Assembly (NCBI GenBank): GCA_963836375.1
Contig: CAWIJK010000001.1
Location: forward strand, 806,001 to 870,000
Direction: 5' to 3'
Length of the DNA stretch: 64,000 nucleotides
Origin: CAWIJK01 sp963836375
Lineage (GTDB): Bacteria; Actinomycetota; Acidimicrobiia; Acidimicrobiales; RAAP-2
A program made the translations under genes and the position numbers. Under the pieces are notes generated by a model that had not been told where the DNA came from, searched no databases, and worked only from the letters and a program-made list of their open reading frames with translations. Positions 57,000 to 64,000 of this stretch are shown piece by piece (the first letter of the stretch is position 1; each line of letters opens with the position of its first letter).

Positions 57000-58229
57000 G
57001 TGGCTGCCGGCACCTCTTCGCCCGGCGGCGGGAGCCGGGTGGCGCCAGGCGGCGGCTCCGACCGACCGGCGACAACCCGCGGGCCCCTCCCGTCCGCCGA
57101 CGAGGTCCGAGAGGCCCTCACGGCGGTGATCGATCCCGAGCTCGGGGACAACATCGTCGACCTCGGGATGGTGCGCGCCGTCACCGTCGAAGGCGACGGG
57201 ACCGTCCGCCTCGAGGTGGCCCTGACCATCGCCGGCTGCCCGCTGCGGGCCCAGATCGAGCGAGACGTGCGCGGCCGGGTGGAGGGGATGCCCGGGGTGC
57301 GCGGGGTCGACCTGGCCATCGGGCAGATGGACGACGGCGAGAAGGCGGCCGTCATGGCCCGGGCCCGGTGGAAGGCCCGGGAGGGGGCGCCGCCGACCGC
57401 GGTGCCCCCGACCACCAGGGTCCTGGCCGTGGCCTCGGGCAAGGGCGGGGTGGGCAAGTCCTCGGTCACGGTGAACCTGGCCGTGGCCCTGGCCCGCCAG
57501 GGCTTCACCGTCGGCGTCCTCGACGCCGACATCTGGGGCTTCTCGGTGCCCCGGCTCTTGGGCATGGAGGGCGACGTCGAGGCCCGGGCGGGCAAGATGG
57601 TCCCCTTGGAGCGGCCCATCGGCGACGGGGTGCTCCGGGTGCTCTCCATGGGCTTTCTGGCCGACGAGGACCGGGCCATCATGTGGCGGGGCCTGGTGCT
57701 CAACCGGGCCGTCGGCCAGTTCCTCCAAGACGCCCACTGGGGCGACCTCGAGTACCTCTTGATCGACCTGCCCCCGGGGACCGGCGACGTGCAGATGGGC
57801 CTGGCCCGGCTGCTGCCCCGGACCGAGCTCCTCGTCGTCACCACCCCCCCGCTGGCCGCCCAGAAGGTGGCGTCCCGGGCGGCCGACATGGCCCGGCGCG
57901 GCTACCTGCGGGTGACCGGGGTGATCGAGAACATGGCCGACTTCACCTGCGAGCACGGCACCACCTACGAACTCTTCGGCTCGGGGGGCGGCGCCCGCCT
58001 GGCCGCCGAACTCGGCGTGCCGCTGGTCGGGAGCATCCCGCTGCACCCGGACCTGGCCAGCGGCGGGGACGCCGGCGAGCCGGTGGCCCTGGGCGAGGGC
58101 GAACTGGCCGACGTGTTCGCCACCCTGGCCCGGCGCATCACCGAGCTCTCGCCGGTCACCGAGACCTCGGGCTGCACCGCCCGGATGCTGGACCGGGTCG
58201 ACCAGGCGGTGGCGGCCGCCGACGGGTGA
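57000..58229 (+). CDS. mrp: Mrp/ApbC (NBP35-type) iron-sulfur carrier ATPase
   Basis: 409 residues. The N-terminal MIP18-like domain (VREALTAVIDPELGDNIVDL) precedes the P-loop ATPase with deviant Walker A VASGKGGVGKSSVTVNLA, GVLDADIWGFSVPRLLG and YLLIDLPPGTGDVQMGLA. The usual C-terminal CxxC is only half kept (FTCEHGTTYELFG, second Cys lost), as in some other actinobacteria. GTG 57000 with TAGCAT 6 nt upstream; the first 30 residues are low-complexity. It is divergent from the A-type carrier, giving a small Fe-S supply module. Confidence 0.9.
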   Translation: MAAGTSSPGGGSRVAPGGGSDRPATTRGPLPSADEVREALTAVIDPELGDNIVDLGMVRAVTVEGDGTVRLEVALTIAGCPLRAQIERDVRGRVEGMPGVRGVDLAIGQMDDGEKAAVMARARWKAREGAPPTAVPPTTRVLAVASGKGGVGKSSVTVNLAVALARQGFTVGVLDADIWGFSVPRLLGMEGDVEARAGKMVPLERPIGDGVLRVLSMGFLADEDRAIMWRGLVLNRAVGQFLQDAHWGDLEYLLIDLPPGTGDVQMGLARLLPRTELLVVTTPPLAAQKVASRAADMARRGYLRVTGVIENMADFTCEHGTTYELFGSGGGARLAAELGVPLVGSIPLHPDLASGGDAGEPVALGEGELADVFATLARRITELSPVTETSGCTARMLDRVDQAVAAADG

Positions 58230-58235
58230 GCGCTG

Positions 58236-59237
58236 TCAGGGTGAGCGCGGCGATGGCCCGAGACTGTCCCGGCCCTCCGTCGTCGACCCGGGCCGGGCTC
58301 CCGGGCGCTCAGCGCGCCCGCTGGCCTCGGGACCGGGGTTGGCCGCCCGGGAGATGGCCCGCACCGCGTCGGTGAACTCGCCGGGGGCCCCGGGGGCCCG
58401 GGCCGCCGGGGCCCCCTCATAACCGGGGTCCCCGGGCAAGAGGATGCGCACCCCGTTGCCGTCGGCCACGACCCGGGGCTCGATCACCGGGATCCTCCCG
58501 GCGGCGGCCGCCGCGCCCAGCAGCTCGGCACTGGTCTCGAAGCGCCCGATGGCCTGGAGGTTGCGGATGGTCGGGAAGATCAGCTCGATCTCCCCCTCGC
58601 GGTGGCGGCGCAGCGCCTCGGCCGGCTGCACCCAGTCCTCGGCGATCACCTCGCCGGCGTCGTGGGCCGGCGTCTGGTCCGGCGGCGCGGCGGCCACGAA
58701 GAAGCGGGTGTCGTAGCGCCGGGGGGCACCTTGGGGGGTGATCCAGTGGGCGAAGTAGTGGACCCGGTCGGTCGCCAGCGTGAGGCCATGGGCCGAGCAC
58801 ACGTCGAGGAACCGGCGCGCCCCGGCGTTCACCGCCGTGCGCTCGCGCCCGAGCCGGGTGGCGTCGGCCGGGTCGGCCAACGAGAGGATCCCCCCGGTCG
58901 GCCCGTAGGCGACGAGCACCCCGGCCTCCTCGAAGCACTCCCGCAGCACGGCGACCCAGTAGGCCAGCCCGCCGTTTGGGACCCCGAGGATCTCGCTCGC
59001 CTGGGCGTCGCTGCGCCCTGCACAGCGCGCCTCGGCCTCGGGCCCCCCGTCGGAGGGGTCGACCGCCCCGCCGGGGAAGACGTAGGCCCCGCCGACGAAG
59101 TCAGAGCGCAGGTTGCGCCGCACCATGAGCACCTCGAGGGGCGCCCCGGTGGCGTGGTCGGCGTCGCGCACCAACATGACGGTGGCCGCCGGACGCAAGA
59201 CGCCCGGGGGCGGCCCAGGAGGAGGGGACTCGGACAC
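58236..59237 (-). CDS. NUDIX hydrolase (NUDT19-like)
   Basis: 333 residues. GGAYVFPGGAVDPSD and AVLRECFEEAGVLVAYG form a Nudix box split by an insertion, as in the NUDT7/19-like acyl-CoA diphosphatase group. DTRFFVAAAPPDQTPAHDAG and EDWVQPAEALRRHREGEI follow. The last 60 residues are disordered. GTG 59237 with TAGCCT 6 nt upstream. It ends 6 nt from the convergent mrp gene. Nucleotide-linked substrates such as CoA derivatives are a family-based guess. Confidence 0.87.
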   Translation of the reverse strand: MSESPPPGPPPGVLRPAATVMLVRDADHATGAPLEVLMVRRNLRSDFVGGAYVFPGGAVDPSDGGPEAEARCAGRSDAQASEILGVPNGGLAYWVAVLRECFEEAGVLVAYGPTGGILSLADPADATRLGRERTAVNAGARRFLDVCSAHGLTLATDRVHYFAHWITPQGAPRRYDTRFFVAAAPPDQTPAHDAGEVIAEDWVQPAEALRRHREGEIELIFPTIRNLQAIGRFETSAELLGAAAAAGRIPVIEPRVVADGNGVRILLPGDPGYEGAPAARAPGAPGEFTDAVRAISRAANPGPEASGRAERPGARPGSTTEGRDSLGPSPRSP

Positions 59238-59243
59238 CGCCCG

Positions 59244-59249
59244 AGGCTA
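59244..59249 (-). promoter_or_regulatory. -10 element TAGCCT, leaderless start
   Basis: TAGCCT on the minus strand ends 6 nt before the GTG at 59237. Confidence 0.5.
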
Positions 59250-59469
59250 CCGGCGGGCCCCGGGCGCGGTAGCGCCCGGGTGGGGGGCCGCCCGGATCTG
59301 GGGGCCACGGCGCCGCGTCACAGTCCCGGCGCCCGTGCGTCTGGACCAGTGGTTGTGCGAGGACGCGGCCCGATTCCCCTGGTCTACGCTGACCGCCACG
59401 GCCCCTGCGATGGGGCCCGAGGGTGCGCCGGCATCGCCCGCACCTGCGACGAACTCGAGGACGACACCG

Positions 59470-60659
59470 ATGGCCGACGACAGCACCGCCAAGCCCCCCC
59501 GCACGGCGGCCGACAAGGAGAAGAGCCGCCAGGCGAGCCGCCCCATCACCGGCAAGGAGGCGGCCAAGGGGGTCGCCGGCCAGCCCGGCCGCTCCCAGAA
59601 GTCGGCCGGCCAGAAGCCCGCCCAAAAGGGGGGGGCCAAGGGGGGGCCGGCCAAGGGGGGCCAGGGCGGCGCCCGGAGCAGCGCCGGCACCTCGCGCCAG
59701 GGCCCGGCCCCCAAGGGCCCGGCGGCCAAGGGCTCGGCGGCCAAGGGCGGGGGGGACAGCGCTCACCCCGTTCGGGCGGGCGGCCGGTGCCGGCACGGCC
59801 ACCCCGGCGCTCACCCACCGCCCTTTTGACCTGGGGGGCGGTCGCCCTCGTCCTGATCATCGTCGTCGTGCTGGTGGTGGTGAAGATCACCGGCTCGTCG
59901 ACCCCGGCGAGCGTCTCGAGCGCCTTCATCCCGACCAGCGCCCAGATCGTCGACGACGTGACCAGCGTCCCGACCTCGGTCTACGACAAGGTCGGGATCA
60001 GCTCCTCGGTGACCCAGGTGATCCCGCCCACCCTCACCAAGGGCCAGAAGCCGCTGGTGGTGAACGGTCTGCCCGGGATCTTCTACTTCGGGGCCGAGTA
60101 CTGCCCCTACTGCGCCGCCGAACGCTGGGCCATCGTGACCTCCCTGGCCCGGTTCGGGAAATGGGAGAACCTGGGCGACATGGAGTCGAGCACCTCCGAC
60201 GTCTTCCCGGGCACCCAGACCTTCACCTTCGTGAAGGCCAAGTTCACCAGCCCCTACGTCGGGCTCCAGACGGCCGAGGTGTACAGCAACCAGCCCTCGG
60301 CCTCGGGCGGCTACGAACCCCTCCAGCGGGTCACCTCCGCCCAGAACGCCCTGGTGACCACCTATGACAGCTCGAAGTACTTCCCCGGGTCCCAGGGCAA
60401 CTCGTTCCCCTTCGTCAGCATCGGCAACAAGGCCCTCGTGTCGGGGGCCAGCTACTCGCCCTCGATCCTCCAGGGCCTGAGCCGCAGCGAGATCGCGTCG
60501 AACCTCGACGACCCCACCAACCCGGCCACCCAGGCCATCCTCGCCACGTCCAATTACCTCTCGGCCTCGACGTGTCACATCGACGGGCAGATGCCCGCGT
60601 CGGTGTGCACCTCCAAGGGCGTGAGCGAGGCGGCCAAGGCGCTGGGCTTCACGTCCTGA
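59470..60659 (+). CDS. DUF929 thioredoxin-like membrane protein with a frame break
   Basis: Membrane-anchored thiol oxidase/isomerase-like protein, about 396 residues if joined. ATG 59470 (MADDSTAKPPRTAADKEKS) opens a Lys/Gly/Ala-rich cytoplasmic segment. The frame fails at the GGGGGGG run 59749-59755. Adding one G there continues into RRSPTALLTWGAVALVLIIV, a membrane helix. The outer domain carries CPYC at 60102-60113 in FYFGAEYCPYCAAERWAI, then NSFPFVSIGNKALV, as in DUF929. It is 5 nt from the VKOR gene, so the two probably form a disulfide-making pair. The break is more likely an assembly error than a mutation. Confidence 0.8.
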
Positions 60660-60664
60660 GCGCC

Positions 60665-61219
60665 ATGGCCCGGGATCACGACGCCCTCGAGGTGACCGAC
60701 GAGGAGTTCGCCGAGGCGGACGAGGAGTACGAGGAGTGGCTGCACGAGGGGCCGGCCCCCTGGAGGGTGGGGCTCTCGCTGCTCTTGAGCCTGGTCGGCC
60801 TCGGGATCTCGACCTACCTGACCATCGAGCATTTCGCCAAGGTCCCGCTCTCGTGCCCCAACACCGGGGTCATCAACTGCCAGAAGGTGACCACGAGCGC
60901 CGAGTCGCACTTCCTGGGCGTCCCGGTGGCACTGCTCGGCCTGGGCTTCTACATCGTGATGACGGTGATGAACCTGCCCTGGCTGTGGCACTCGCGCGAC
61001 CGCCGGGTGCACCTGGCCCGCCTGGTCCTGATCTCGGGGGGGATGGCCTTCGCCCTGTACCTGGTGGCGGCCGAGCTCATCATCATCGGCAACATCTGTC
61101 TGTGGTGCACCGGGGTGCACCTGATCACGTTCTCCCTGTTCATCCTCATCGTGGCCACCGTGCCCGCCATGCTCGGCTGGGGGGCACGCGGCCCGCTCGA
61201 AGAGGCAGAAGCCGACTGA
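60665..61219 (+). CDS. Vitamin K epoxide reductase (VKOR) family protein
   Basis: 184 residues with four to five helices. Cys64 and Cys72 (PLSCPNTGVINCQKV) form the loop pair, and Cys145/Cys148 (GNICLWCTGVH) are the active CxxC next to the quinone. VKOR re-oxidises a DsbA-like partner and passes electrons to the quinone pool. The first 30 residues are acidic and cytoplasmic. ATG 60665 lies 5 nt after the DUF929 stop. It replaces DsbB in actinobacteria. Confidence 0.92.
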   Translation: MARDHDALEVTDEEFAEADEEYEEWLHEGPAPWRVGLSLLLSLVGLGISTYLTIEHFAKVPLSCPNTGVINCQKVTTSAESHFLGVPVALLGLGFYIVMTVMNLPWLWHSRDRRVHLARLVLISGGMAFALYLVAAELIIIGNICLWCTGVHLITFSLFILIVATVPAMLGWGARGPLEEAEAD

Positions 61220-61223
61220 GACC

Positions 61224-61282
61224 GCCACCCCCGGTCGCCGCGCCCCCCACGGCGCGCCGGCCGGGCCCAGGGCGGGGGTGGC
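61224..61282. terminator. 9-bp inverted repeat between convergent VKOR and whiB
   Basis: GCCACCCCC (61224-61232) pairs with GGGGGTGGC (61274-61282), enclosing a GC-rich inner segment that can fold itself. It fills the space between two convergent stops, so it is a likely two-way terminator. No T-run is present. Confidence 0.5.
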
Positions 61283-61540
61283 TCAGCCGGCCCGGCGGTC
61301 CAGCACCTGCTTGCGCTCGACCTCGTTGAGGCCGCCCCAGATGCCGTGGGGTTCACGGATCCGGATCGCGTACTCGAGGCAGTCGCCTCGCACGTGGCAT
61401 TGGGCGCAGATGGCCTTGGCCCGCGACTCGCGGGCCGCCTTCTCGTCCTTGCGTTCGGCGTGCGAAGGCGGAAAGAACGCCGCCGATTGAGGACCGCGAC
61501 AGGCCGCCTTCCCCTGCCACGCCTCGACTGCTTGCTGCAT
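61283..61540 (-). CDS. WhiB-family iron-sulfur transcription factor
   Basis: 85 residues. Cys14, Cys45, Cys48 and Cys54 hold the [4Fe-4S] cluster (C-x30-C-x2-C-x5-C), followed by the turn GIWGG at 66-70 and a short basic end. ATG 61540 has GGGGGAGG about 5 nt upstream, and TACCCT at 61581-61586 may be its -10. Position next to two ArsA-like ATPases matches mycobacterial whiB4 (Rv3681c) beside Rv3680-Rv3679, so a WhiB4-like redox role is plausible but not shown by sequence alone. Confidence 0.93.
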   Translation of the reverse strand: MQQAVEAWQGKAACRGPQSAAFFPPSHAERKDEKAARESRAKAICAQCHVRGDCLEYAIRIREPHGIWGGLNEVERKQVLDRRAG

Positions 61541-61664
61541 GAACCCTCCCCCTGGAACCGACCCCTCCCCCGTCGTGGCCAGGGTAGCCCCGGGGTTTCA
61601 CCCGGACAAGGGCGCTGAGCAGGGATTTCCCGCCTCTCGCCGCCGGTCGTTCGAATGCCGGCAC

Positions 61665-61670
61665 TACGCT
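61665..61670 (+). promoter_or_regulatory. -10 element TACGCT, near-leaderless start
   Basis: TACGCT ends 8 nt before the ATG at 61679, supporting that start over the ATG at 61655. Confidence 0.45.
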
Positions 61671-61678
61671 GCCGCCGG

Positions 61679-62680
61679 ATGGACGTCGCCGCCTTCTGCC
61701 AAGAGAGCCGGATCCTGGTGATCGCCGGAAAGGGGGGGGTTGGCAAGACCACGGTGGCCGCCGCGCTGGCCCAGATGGCGGCCGACCACGGGCTCAGCGT
61801 GCTCGTGATCGAGCTCGAGGGGAAGTCGGGGATCGGCGCCGCCTTCGGGCACCGCGGGCATCTCGGCTACGACGAGACCGTCCTCTACCGGGCCGGGGCC
61901 GAGGACCCCGGGGCGCCGGCCGGGGCGGGCGGGGGGACCGTCCGGGGGCGGCGCCTCACCCCCGACGACGCCCTGCTCGAGTACCTGGCCGACCACGGGC
62001 TCCAGCGGGTGTCCAAGCGCCTGGTCCGCTCGGGGGTGGTCGACGTGGTGGCCACGGCCATCCCCGGGATCCGTGACGTCTTGGTGCTGGGCAAGATCAA
62101 GCAGCTCGAGCAGGGCCGGGTCGCCGACCTGGTGATCGTCGACGCCCCGGCGACCGGCCACGCCATGACCTTCCTCACCTCGGCCAGCGGCCTGCTCGAC
62201 GCGGCGCGCAGCGGGCCGGTGCGGACCCAGGCGGCCGACGTGGTCGAGCTGCTGAGCGACCACACGAGGTGCCGGGTGCTCCTGGTCACCTTGCCCGAGG
62301 AGATGCCGGTCTCAGAAACGGTCGAGGCCGCCTACCAGCTCGAGGACCGCGTCGGCGTCCAGCTGGGACCGGTCGTGGTGAACGCCTGCGACGAGGCCCC
62401 CGGTGACATGTCGACCCCGGCGGTCGAGGCGGCGGCCGAGGCCGGGGTCACCCTCACCGCGGCCCAGCTCGGGGCCCTCGAGGCGGCCCGGGCGTTCCGG
62501 CGCAGCCGCCTCGGGCTCCAGGCCGACCAGCTCGGACGGCTGGGCCGCGAGCTCCCCCTGCCCCAGCTGCGCACCCCCCGGGTCGACTCGCCGACCATCG
62601 GCCCGGCCGACCTGGCCCAACTGTCGGGCGCCCTGGCCGCCGGGGTGGGCGGCCTCAGCCCCGAAGCGGCCGACCGGTGA
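61679..62680 (+). CDS. ArsA/Get3-like ATPase, first of a pair
   Basis: 333 residues. Deviant Walker A ILVIAGKGGVGKTTVAAALA; ELEGKSGIGAAFG is switch-like; ADLVIVDAPATGHAMTFL is Walker B with the family PATGH. No arsenite-binding cysteines are seen. It corresponds to Rv3680 or Rv3679 of mycobacteria, which form a two-subunit ATPase next to whiB4 and affect metabolite tolerance. Start ATG 61679. Its stop overlaps the second ATPase start (GTGA). Confidence 0.87.
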   Translation: MDVAAFCQESRILVIAGKGGVGKTTVAAALAQMAADHGLSVLVIELEGKSGIGAAFGHRGHLGYDETVLYRAGAEDPGAPAGAGGGTVRGRRLTPDDALLEYLADHGLQRVSKRLVRSGVVDVVATAIPGIRDVLVLGKIKQLEQGRVADLVIVDAPATGHAMTFLTSASGLLDAARSGPVRTQAADVVELLSDHTRCRVLLVTLPEEMPVSETVEAAYQLEDRVGVQLGPVVVNACDEAPGDMSTPAVEAAAEAGVTLTAAQLGALEAARAFRRSRLGLQADQLGRLGRELPLPQLRTPRVDSPTIGPADLAQLSGALAAGVGGLSPEAADR

Positions 62681-63804
62681 CCGGGTCCGGCGAAACCGGG
62701 CCGGCCGGGCCGGTGCCCACCCTGGCCGAGCTCGCCGCCGGCCGCCGGGTGGTGGTCTGTTGCGGACCGGGGGGGGTGGGCAAGACCACGGTGTCGGCCA
62801 CCTTCGCCCTCCAGGGGGCCCGGGCCGGGCGCCGGGCCTGCGTGGTGACCGTCGACCCGGCCCGTCGGCTGGCCGACTCGCTCGGGGTCGACTCGCTCCC
62901 CAACACCCCCACCAAGGTCGAGGGCGACTGGCCGGGGGAGCTCCACGCCCTCATGCTCGACACCAAAGGGACGTTCGACGAGCTCGTCGAGCGCTACGCC
63001 AAGACGCCCGAGCAGGCCCAGTCCATCCAGACCAACCGCCTCTACCGCAACCTGGCCGGCGCGCTGTCGGGCACCCAGGAGTACATGGCGATGGAGAAGC
63101 TCTACGAGCTGACCGAGGACGGCTCCTACGACCTGGTCGTCGTCGACACTCCGCCCACCCGCAACGCCCTGGACCTGCTCGACGCCCCCCGCCGGCTGAC
63201 TCACTTCTTGGAGAACCGGCTCTTCCGGGCGCTGCTGCTCCCGACCCGGGCCTACCTGCGGGCGGTGAGCCTCGCCGCCCAGGCGCTGCTCCGGACCATC
63301 TCGAAGGTGGCGGGGGCCGAGATCGTCGAGGACGCGGTGTCGTTCTTCCAGGCCTTCGAGGGGATGGAGGAGGGGTTCAGGAACCGGGCCGCCGCCGTGC
63401 GCGAGCTGCTTTCGGACCCGGCGACCGCCTACGTGGTGGTCACCTCGCCCCGCCCCGACGCGGTGGAAGAGGCGGCCTTCTTCGCCGGCCGGCTGGCCGA
63501 GACCGGCGTCCACCCCGACGCCCTGGTCGTCAACCGGGTCCACCCGACCTTCGCCGCCGGGGACCCCCTCCCCGAGGCCCCGGCCGGGAGCGATCTGGGC
63601 GCCCTGGCCCAGAACCTGGCCCAGCTCGAGGCGGTGGCCGAGCGCGAGGAGGCCGCCTACGCCGAGCTGGTGGGCCGGGTGGCCCCGGCCCCGGTCGGTC
63701 GGGTGGCGCTGCTCGGCAGCGACGTCCACGACCTGGGCGGCCTGGGCCTGGTGGCCGACAGCCTCTTCGGTCCGGCGCCGCCGGTTTCGGTTGGCATCGG
63801 GTAG
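62677..63804 (+). CDS. ArsA/Get3-like ATPase, second of a pair
   Basis: 375 residues. Walker A VVVCCGPGGVGKTTVSATFA, TVDPARRLADSLG (the anion-ATPase motif), Walker B YDLVVVDTPPTRNALDLL. A helical segment (FRALLLPTRAYLRAVSLAAQ) may bind a hydrophobic client. GTG 62677 overlaps the first ATPase by 4 nt, so equimolar synthesis and a heterodimer are expected. Client or substrate unknown. Confidence 0.88.
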   Translation: MTGSGETGPAGPVPTLAELAAGRRVVVCCGPGGVGKTTVSATFALQGARAGRRACVVTVDPARRLADSLGVDSLPNTPTKVEGDWPGELHALMLDTKGTFDELVERYAKTPEQAQSIQTNRLYRNLAGALSGTQEYMAMEKLYELTEDGSYDLVVVDTPPTRNALDLLDAPRRLTHFLENRLFRALLLPTRAYLRAVSLAAQALLRTISKVAGAEIVEDAVSFFQAFEGMEEGFRNRAAAVRELLSDPATAYVVVTSPRPDAVEEAAFFAGRLAETGVHPDALVVNRVHPTFAAGDPLPEAPAGSDLGALAQNLAQLEAVAEREEAAYAELVGRVAPAPVGRVALLGSDVHDLGGLGLVADSLFGPAPPVSVGIG

Positions 63805-63807
63805 CCT
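63802..63807 (+). promoter_or_regulatory. -10 element TAGCCT, leaderless start
   Basis: TAGCCT ends 6 nt before the GTG at 63814; it overlaps the stop region of the upstream ATPase gene. Confidence 0.5.
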
Positions 63808-63813
63808 CGGGCC

Positions 63814-64000
63814 GTGCCCAGCATCCTGGTGGCCAGCGACGCGCCCACCGTGCGCAGCGAGCTCCGGGCGGCCCTCGAGGGGCCCGACACCGAGGTCCAC
63901 GAGGTGTCCTCGGGGCCCGACGCCGTCGAGGCGGTGCGCGCCGGCGGCCTCGACCTGGTCGTCGTCGACCTCCAGATGGGCAACATGGGGGGCATGGCGG
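63814..64000 (+). CDS. Response regulator receiver protein, cut by window edge
   Basis: The first 62 codons only. SILVASDAPTVRSELRAAL and the phospho-acceptor region LVVVDLQMGNMGGMA are typical of CheY-like receivers, although the acidic pair after the first strand is S-D where D-D is usual. Output domain and partner kinase lie outside the window. GTG 63814 has TAGCCT 6 nt upstream. Confidence 0.8.
   Translation, partial: MPSILVASDAPTVRSELRAALEGPDTEVHEVSSGPDAVEAVRAGGLDLVVVDLQMGNMGGMA

Overview
The window is very GC-rich DNA from an actinobacterium. The support for that is a WhiB regulator beside a pair of ArsA-like ATPases, a GlnR-type nitrogen regulator with three glutamine synthetases, an APC permease/TrkA-pair locus laid out as in mycobacteria, heavy use of GTG starts, and many genes that look leaderless. 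A DUF929-VKOR thiol-oxidation pair and the general gene style suggest class Acidimicrobiia, but that placement is inference.

Bases 1-26,000 are a surface-polysaccharide locus. It holds GT4 and GT2 glycosyltransferases (one a tandem GT4-GT4 fusion), a membrane-bound sugar transferase, SAM methyltransferases, four sulfotransferase-like genes, an AsnB-type amidotransferase and a Wzm/Wzt exporter pair. Lying in it is a large secreted mosaic protein (pentapeptide repeats, four DUF11-like repeats, Ig-like modules). At 12.83-12.97 kb there is the broken 3' end of a second Wzt gene. The part from about 20.7 to 26.3 kb is looser in codon use, contains decayed sequence, and ends at tRNA-Thr(CGT) at 26.3 kb.

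Bases 26,700-46,400 are mostly housekeeping: a secreted lipase; the overlapping run topA-tmk-holB; an H+-pyrophosphatase; an APC permease fused to an OB-fold domain, divergent from two TrkA proteins; a HAD phosphatase; a 24-residue membrane peptide; a primary-type sigma factor; NAD synthetase with an overlapping unknown gene; and a secreted propeller/repeat protein.

Bases 46,670-54,350 are a nitrogen-assimilation block: glnA (GSI) divergent from a GSII gene around an 11-bp-periodic GlnR-like operator, then a third glutamine synthetase and a GlnR-like regulator. A three-gene sugar module (GT4, deacetylase, methyltransferase) sits inside it. Bases 54,389-64,000 carry RidA, a compact molybdo-hydroxylase-like fusion, an A-type Fe-S carrier, Mrp/ApbC, a NUDIX hydrolase, DUF929-VKOR, WhiB, two ArsA-like ATPases and the start of a response regulator.

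Four one-base reading-frame breaks lie in otherwise well-conserved genes (near 8,800, 36,213, 37,779 and 59,752). Two are in homopolymers and two compensate within one gene. Assembly indels are a serious possibility and these frames should be read with that in mind. A recurrent pattern, a -10-like hexamer (often TAGCAT or TAGCCT) 6-8 nt before the start codon, points to widespread leaderless transcription.
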